NCBI GenBank assembly: GCA_030248295.1
Contig: JASANH010000938.1
Span: forward strand, 2,046,001 to 2,110,000
Length of the DNA: 64,000 nucleotides
Reading direction: 5' to 3'
From: Mesodorylaimus sp. YZB2_4
Taxonomy: Eukaryota; Nematoda; Enoplea; Dorylaimida; Dorylaimidae
The notes beneath the pieces were generated by a model, which did not search any database, was not told the origin of the DNA, and worked only from the letters and a program-made list of their open reading frames with translations. This document shows, piece by piece, positions 59,600 through 64,000 of this stretch. Both the position numbers and the translations under genes were made by a program. How positions within the stretch are numbered: the stretch's first letter is position 1; each line of letters opens with the position of its first letter.

Positions 59600-62360
59600 A
59601 TGGATACTGACCAGTCGAGGGTCGTTTCGCCTCCCGTGTGTGCTTTCTCTTCGTTCGCAATGGTCAACAGCCATGGGCTTCCGCCTGGTGCTATGTTACC
59701 GACTGCTCCGTTCGTGCCCATGTTTGTTGATCGCAGTCAAACGAATCCAGCGCTCGTCAATTTGGCTTCGGCCGCTTACTCTTGGACACCTCCATTCTCA
59801 TCGCATTGGCCTTTTCATCCTACTGGTTTTGAAAATGCTCAGAATCATCAGCCGATTCCCAACTTCTCCAATGTCTACATCAACGATCAGCAGCATCACT
59901 ACGCCCAACCTCAACAACCGGTCGAGTGGTACGAGTACGAGCCCTCGTCGCACTCCTACGATTTCTACGATCTCGACACTGGCCACAACGTTGATTTGCA
60001 ATCGGAGCCTGATATGCCGCAGGCATCCACGGTCACATGGCAAGATTGGCAAGAGTGGGCGTTCGACTTGTGGGCTGAGGACGAAGATGACTACGACTTC
60101 CCAACGAAACGGCTGCAACGCATCGCCTGGGACGCGTTTCGAGGCATTCGCACGCAATCATTCATTTTCTCTCGATTGGACAGCGAGAATGAAATGGCGG
60201 ATATGAGCTTCTGGAAAGATGCGATCAGTAACCATATAAAGAAAGGGACTCCATCAGTGACGCCAAGTGCATCTGTTCAGCTTGATCAAGCACCCAGGTT
60301 GCAAGAAAATACGGAAGAGAAGCAGGAAAACGAGGATATTGAAATCAAGGTACGAGTACAGAAACGTTTCGAATGCGACTATGCAGCCTAAGCGAACAAG
60401 TTCTGTAATCACGACTAGTTTGAAGCGGTCTTATAAAATGGTGTTTTCTGACATGTCCGAATAACCCGTCCTACTTTCAGATCACTGTTCCCGAGACACT
60501 GCCGCCTATTCTCAGTTGCGATACGTTGCTGATTCCGCCCGAAGTCACAGAAGCCAACAACGCCATAGTACCTGTTCCCATTTCGTATGCTGCTGCTTCG
60601 ACTCCCCGAAATGCTGCCGAGACGATTGCTGCTTACATGAATCGAATGGTTAAACTGCAGCTAATGGCTGCCAATTCGCTCATGAACGAACCGTTCCCGT
60701 TGCGTCATCAGATGCCTAAGTCGATCATCTCCCATCTCCTGCAGGGCTCGGTGCCAGAAATAGGCACTGTGGCGGACGACGTTCCTGGTCTGTCTCAACT
60801 CATGAACTCGCTCGATGCTATGGCCGCCTTGGCTCGCCGCAATTCCTTCGCCTTGCGTCAATTGAGCGGTGGGTTGCTCCTAATACCATTTTCTCAAGAC
60901 GAACATCGATACTGCATCGGGTCGAGCACCGCTGGGCGAATGTTGATCGGCTTAGAAAAGTTGTCCCCGCCACGCCTATACGCCAATGACTATCGCACCA
61001 TCTGCTTGAAGAAGGTTCCGTACACAGAGGATTGCGACAAAGTGTGGTGCCGATTAAACCTTTTTCGAAAGCAAATCGGTGCAGAAAAGTCGGCTGCTCG
61101 ACGGAACAACGTGGCCATTTATGAACTTTTCGCGCGCCCGGATCAGTTTGCCTACTTTGGACGCGTTCCGTACAAATGGAATTTGGACGAGTACTTAAAA
61201 AGCGACTGCTACGCCACTGCTATTACGAACGCGGAAAAGGAAGGTGCGTGCAATATTTATACTGTAGATATAGGTACTATACTTAAGCGTGGTACAGTAC
61301 AGAGCAATACGTGCAGCGAAAACCGTTGTCAAGTATTTTGGTAAACATAGAATGCGCATTTGGAGTATTTTATGATTTAGGCTTACGCATTCTTCGTGGT
61401 ATCGCGAATGGTCTGGCCTACGTACACCGCGGTGATTTCCGTCTTTTCCATGGTAATCTCAAGCCGAGCAACATCCTCATTTCGTCCGATGGCACTGTCT
61501 TCCTGACCGACTATGGCTTTGGCCGTATCTGCTGTCCGATGTGGAGCGGCGCCGCCGCGCATCGGTTCTGCCGTGAAGCTGAAACGGGGGTTTTCGATCC
61601 GCTGTGCTGGAAGGCATACGAATTCTTCTCGGGTTGTGGCACTGCAGTCCTTGCCGCCCAGCAGAACGCGCATGCATCGCCTAGTTTCGCTCGTGAAACT
61701 CCTCATCGCCAAGCTGACGTATTTTCGGCCGCTTTGCTGGGCTATTACGCAGCCACTGGCGGTCAGTCGCATCCACTGATCGATGGCAACGAAGCATATC
61801 GCAAGACCTTGCACTTCTATCGTCAACGCGTGGATCGCTTTGCCGATTTTGTGCAGTTAAACGAGGTGACTGACCCGACGGCTCGCCGTCTGATATCGTC
61901 CATGCTGGAAATTGATGTGAAGCAAAGGCCGGATGCTCGATATGTGGCTGATCATCCAGCTTTTTGGAGCGAGAAGAAACGAAACGATTTTTTGACCGCA
62001 ATGGCCGAATTCGTATGCGCGTGCGAAAAAGCTTCTTCGGCTGTGACCTCCGCTGCCCATGCTCAATCGGCCAGCCTGCTACGCGCCTTGGCCAACAAGA
62101 AAGTTGCATCACTCGGATTCGCTCGTCGTCTTAACTCAACTCCTGAGCACGTCGCTAAAATCGCTGGCCGATTCGGTGTCAAGTTTGAGGATGCCTCAGC
62201 CACGACCGCTTTGAAGACTTTCTTCCGGCAAAGCAGGCGCACCGATAAAGCCACGTGTCTCGACGAACTGGAACTGCTATGGGGCGAATTGGCCGCTGAA
62301 ATCTACGATGTGGTCTATCCGTCGCCTCCCCTCAAGCTGAAACAGTTTTTCACGAAATAG
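59600..62360 (+). CDS. IRE1/RNase L-like pseudokinase with KEN-like domain, no sensor
   Basis: Three exons, 59600-60349, 60481-61243 and 61381-62360, join in phase and encode 830 residues. Residues 1-250 are low complexity: Pro/His/Tyr-rich, then acidic (WAEDEDDYDF). The kinase-like C-lobe is clear: HGNLKPSN (528-535), TDYG (547-550) and, as in IRE1, DVFSAALLGYYAATGGQSHP (617-636), MLEIDVKQRPDARYV and then DHPAFWSEKKRNDFL (695-709), matching the HPFFWS start of the KEN RNase domain. The catalytic-loop Asp is Asn530 and DFG is DYG, so phosphotransfer is unlikely. In the KEN part, LLRALANKK (737-745) aligns with human IRE1 LLRAMRNKK. There, Arg905 becomes Ala, Asn906 is kept, His910 becomes Ala, and no Tyr sits at the Tyr892 place. 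No signal peptide, membrane helix or ankyrin repeat is present. Inference: a cytosolic, probably catalytically dead scaffold or regulator derived from the IRE1 module. Confidence 0.75.
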
Positions 62361-63364
62361 CGCGATTGATTGGGATAAAAACTCATCATGTTTTTTGTAT
62401 TTGATAGCGGGTCTCGTGGAGCTGCTTCTTGCTCATCGTTAGTACTTATTATAGATTAGGTCACAGGCTTATCATAATATTGAAACTCATGTCGTCAGTA
62501 TTTGTTGCTGGTACCCAAAGGGGATTCGCCCCCAAACTTTGCCCCACAAGAATACCTACACCACAAACAAGCGCAAGTTTTGTATCATTATATGCACATA
62601 TACGCATAAAGGATAGGCAAGAGCACTATCCTCGCTAAGAGCATTTTTCTGGAGAAAGCCAAGGGCTCTGGCAAGAAGAGTAGGTCTCATTCGTTCCGAT
62701 CAGGCTCATTGACCAGAAGTGATTTTTGATCTGCGTGTCGCGACTACGCGAGGGAGAAAAAGGGAGAAAAGTGTAAAGAGCAGACGGGATGACTGTGAAC
62801 AGGTGATAAGGGCAGAATGGTTTGTGAATATGCTCAGTGTGATAGTGTGATTGCAGACAAATACATGTAGTACGTGTATCAGTCAAATTGTTGTAGCTTT
62901 GTCGACTCAACGACACGGCGAAGTCAGACAACGTGTCGCCACCACATGAATAGCCACGACAAATTCTTGCAGCTACTTTAGCTGTTCTGTTATTACCATT
63001 ATCCTGCAAGAAGGGTAGGTAAACCCAAAGGCCTGAACTTCCTAGCTATCCTAGTGCTCTCATACTGGCGTGGCTCACAGACGTGTCCCTCGCCTGACCA
63101 GTCCTGCACAAGCACTTTCAAAGTCAGCTCCACATTCACACATACTGCTCACACAACATTCTGCTCATTCTGCGACCATTCAGATACAGCCCCAAGTTTA
63201 ATACCCATCCGATGGCCACTTTCCTCTCCCTTTTCGTTCCCATAAGCAGCCCAACTTGGTGGCGTCCATCCGAGTGACAAAGGCCCCCAGACCGTTGGCG
63301 AGTACACTGCTGTGCACTGCTTCAACAGGCAAGCGCCCGCTCGCTTGATGTTTCGTCGTGAGCA
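62361..63364. other. Intergenic, no supported gene
   Basis: Only short frames; the 124-codon minus frame (62635-63009) shows no domain. The right end forms the promoter of the last gene. Confidence 0.4.
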
Positions 63365-63373
63365 TATATAAAG
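63365..63373 (+). promoter_or_regulatory. TATA box of the last gene
   Basis: TATATAAAG lies 142 bases before the ATG at 63515, with no intervening in-frame start; spacing fits a TATA-driven promoter and a leader of about 115 bases. Confidence 0.5.
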
Positions 63374-63514
63374 CTGGAGCGCATGAGCATGGTCTCGTCG
63401 AAGCTATCGTTCACCTCAGTTTAGTGGCGCTCCTTGTTTTAGCCGTTTTGCCTTTTTCCTTATCATCGCTTCATTTTCTCCTGCTTTCGAATTTTTGTCG
63501 TAGTTTTCCAAAAA

Positions 63515-63901
63515 ATGCCAAAACGTTCTTTGCCGATCGAAGAGAATGAGTGGTCAGCCTCAAAGAGGCCACGTGGGGAAGTAAATGATTCAGACAATGC
63601 CGTTGACTCTTTTAATTGTTTGATGGAAAGCATGGATATCGAAGATAGGTTACTTTACAAAAGTCAATCGGAATCAAATAAGTCGGGCAGGACCGAATCA
63701 ATAACATCCGGCGCAGGATCAGGAGCATTAAAACGACAAGATACAATAGTAAACAGCGAATACCAAATCGAGCATTTTAAAAGCTATTTGATGAGTAAGG
63801 AAATACAATGGAAAGTAAACTGTAGGACCAGACCCATCACAGCCTTCGAGATGAAGTGTAATTGCAAAACGTCCTTCGACAACGTAAAATGGGACCCATA
63901 A
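63515..63901 (+). CDS. Small orphan protein with nuclear-type basic start
   Basis: Single open frame of 128 residues in a good start context (CAAAAAATGCC) downstream of a TATA box. It opens with two basic clusters separated by an acidic stretch (PKRS...SASKRPRGE), which could act as a bipartite nuclear signal. The middle is Ser-rich with several acidic patches. The last 30 residues hold three cysteines (VNCRTR, MKCNCKTS) and end in NVKWDP. No known family was recognised. It could instead be a first exon: the frame closes at 63899-63901 without a clear donor before it, so a single-exon gene is preferred. Confidence 0.5.
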   Translation: MPKRSLPIEENEWSASKRPRGEVNDSDNAVDSFNCLMESMDIEDRLLYKSQSESNKSGRTESITSGAGSGALKRQDTIVNSEYQIEHFKSYLMSKEIQWKVNCRTRPITAFEMKCNCKTSFDNVKWDP

Positions 63902-64000
63902 ACCACTCAAGAATTTAAAGTAATGAGTATGTACTCAAGTTTTGTTTTGTTCTTCCTGACCAAATGTAGATTTTAGTCTGGCCTCGTGATTTGTAGCATG

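Overview
The window is eukaryotic nuclear DNA, most likely from a nematode. Genes lie on both strands, are split by many short introns (commonly 50-90 nt, with TTTCAG-like acceptors) and have long gaps between some of them. The best lineage clue is a 107-residue small heat-shock protein whose start and core match the nematode HSP-12 group. A GH19 chitinase, a tandem pair of nematode-style receptor-like ligand-binding proteins and a DLK kinase carrying the SDGLSD hexapeptide fit the same reading. The strong similarity of several proteins to vertebrate counterparts suggests a lineage less derived than Caenorhabditis. The species cannot be fixed from this sequence.

Layout. 1-15 kb: N-terminal part of a GH19 chitinase (-), an HSP-12-like chaperone (+), a Lys/Ser-tailed membrane protein (-), a secreted pancreatic-lipase-family enzyme (-), a possible neuropeptide precursor (-), a tetraspanin (-), a Cys-rich orphan (+) and a four-helix membrane protein (+). 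15.4-27.5 kb: one large 16-exon mind bomb E3 ligase gene (-). Two of its introns hold the 3' end of the same non-LTR retrotransposon, and a 6.5-kb intron stands out against the rest. 28-34.4 kb: CIAPIN1/anamorsin (-), a SOCS-box protein (+) and a CABLES cyclin-box protein (-) with a tRNA-like gene in its last intron. 35-38.5 kb: two tandem single-exon ionotropic-receptor-like genes (-) separated by a 7-bp minisatellite. 39.4-45 kb: a many-exon UFD2/UBE4 U-box ubiquitin ligase (+). 45.4-48.1 kb: a four-TM protein (+) and a rhodopsin-like GPCR (-) broken by one frameshift. 48-53 kb: nothing supported. 53-59 kb: DLK-type MAP3K (+). 59.6-62.4 kb: an unusual IRE1-like pseudokinase plus KEN-like protein (+). 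63.5 kb: a small orphan (+).

The genes do not form a pathway or operon. Ubiquitin ligation recurs (mind bomb, UBE4, a SOCS-box adaptor), as do signalling proteins (DLK, CABLES, GPCR, receptor-like proteins), but neighbours are mostly unrelated and alternate in strand.

The most interesting item is the gene at 59600-62360. It has the fold signature of the IRE1/RNase L kinase-RNase module, but has Asn in place of the catalytic-loop Asp and lacks the RNase catalytic residues. It shows no luminal or ankyrin sensor and starts with a 250-residue low-complexity acidic region. Gene models were assembled by hand from reading frames, splice signals and remembered family features; no alignments or transcripts were available.
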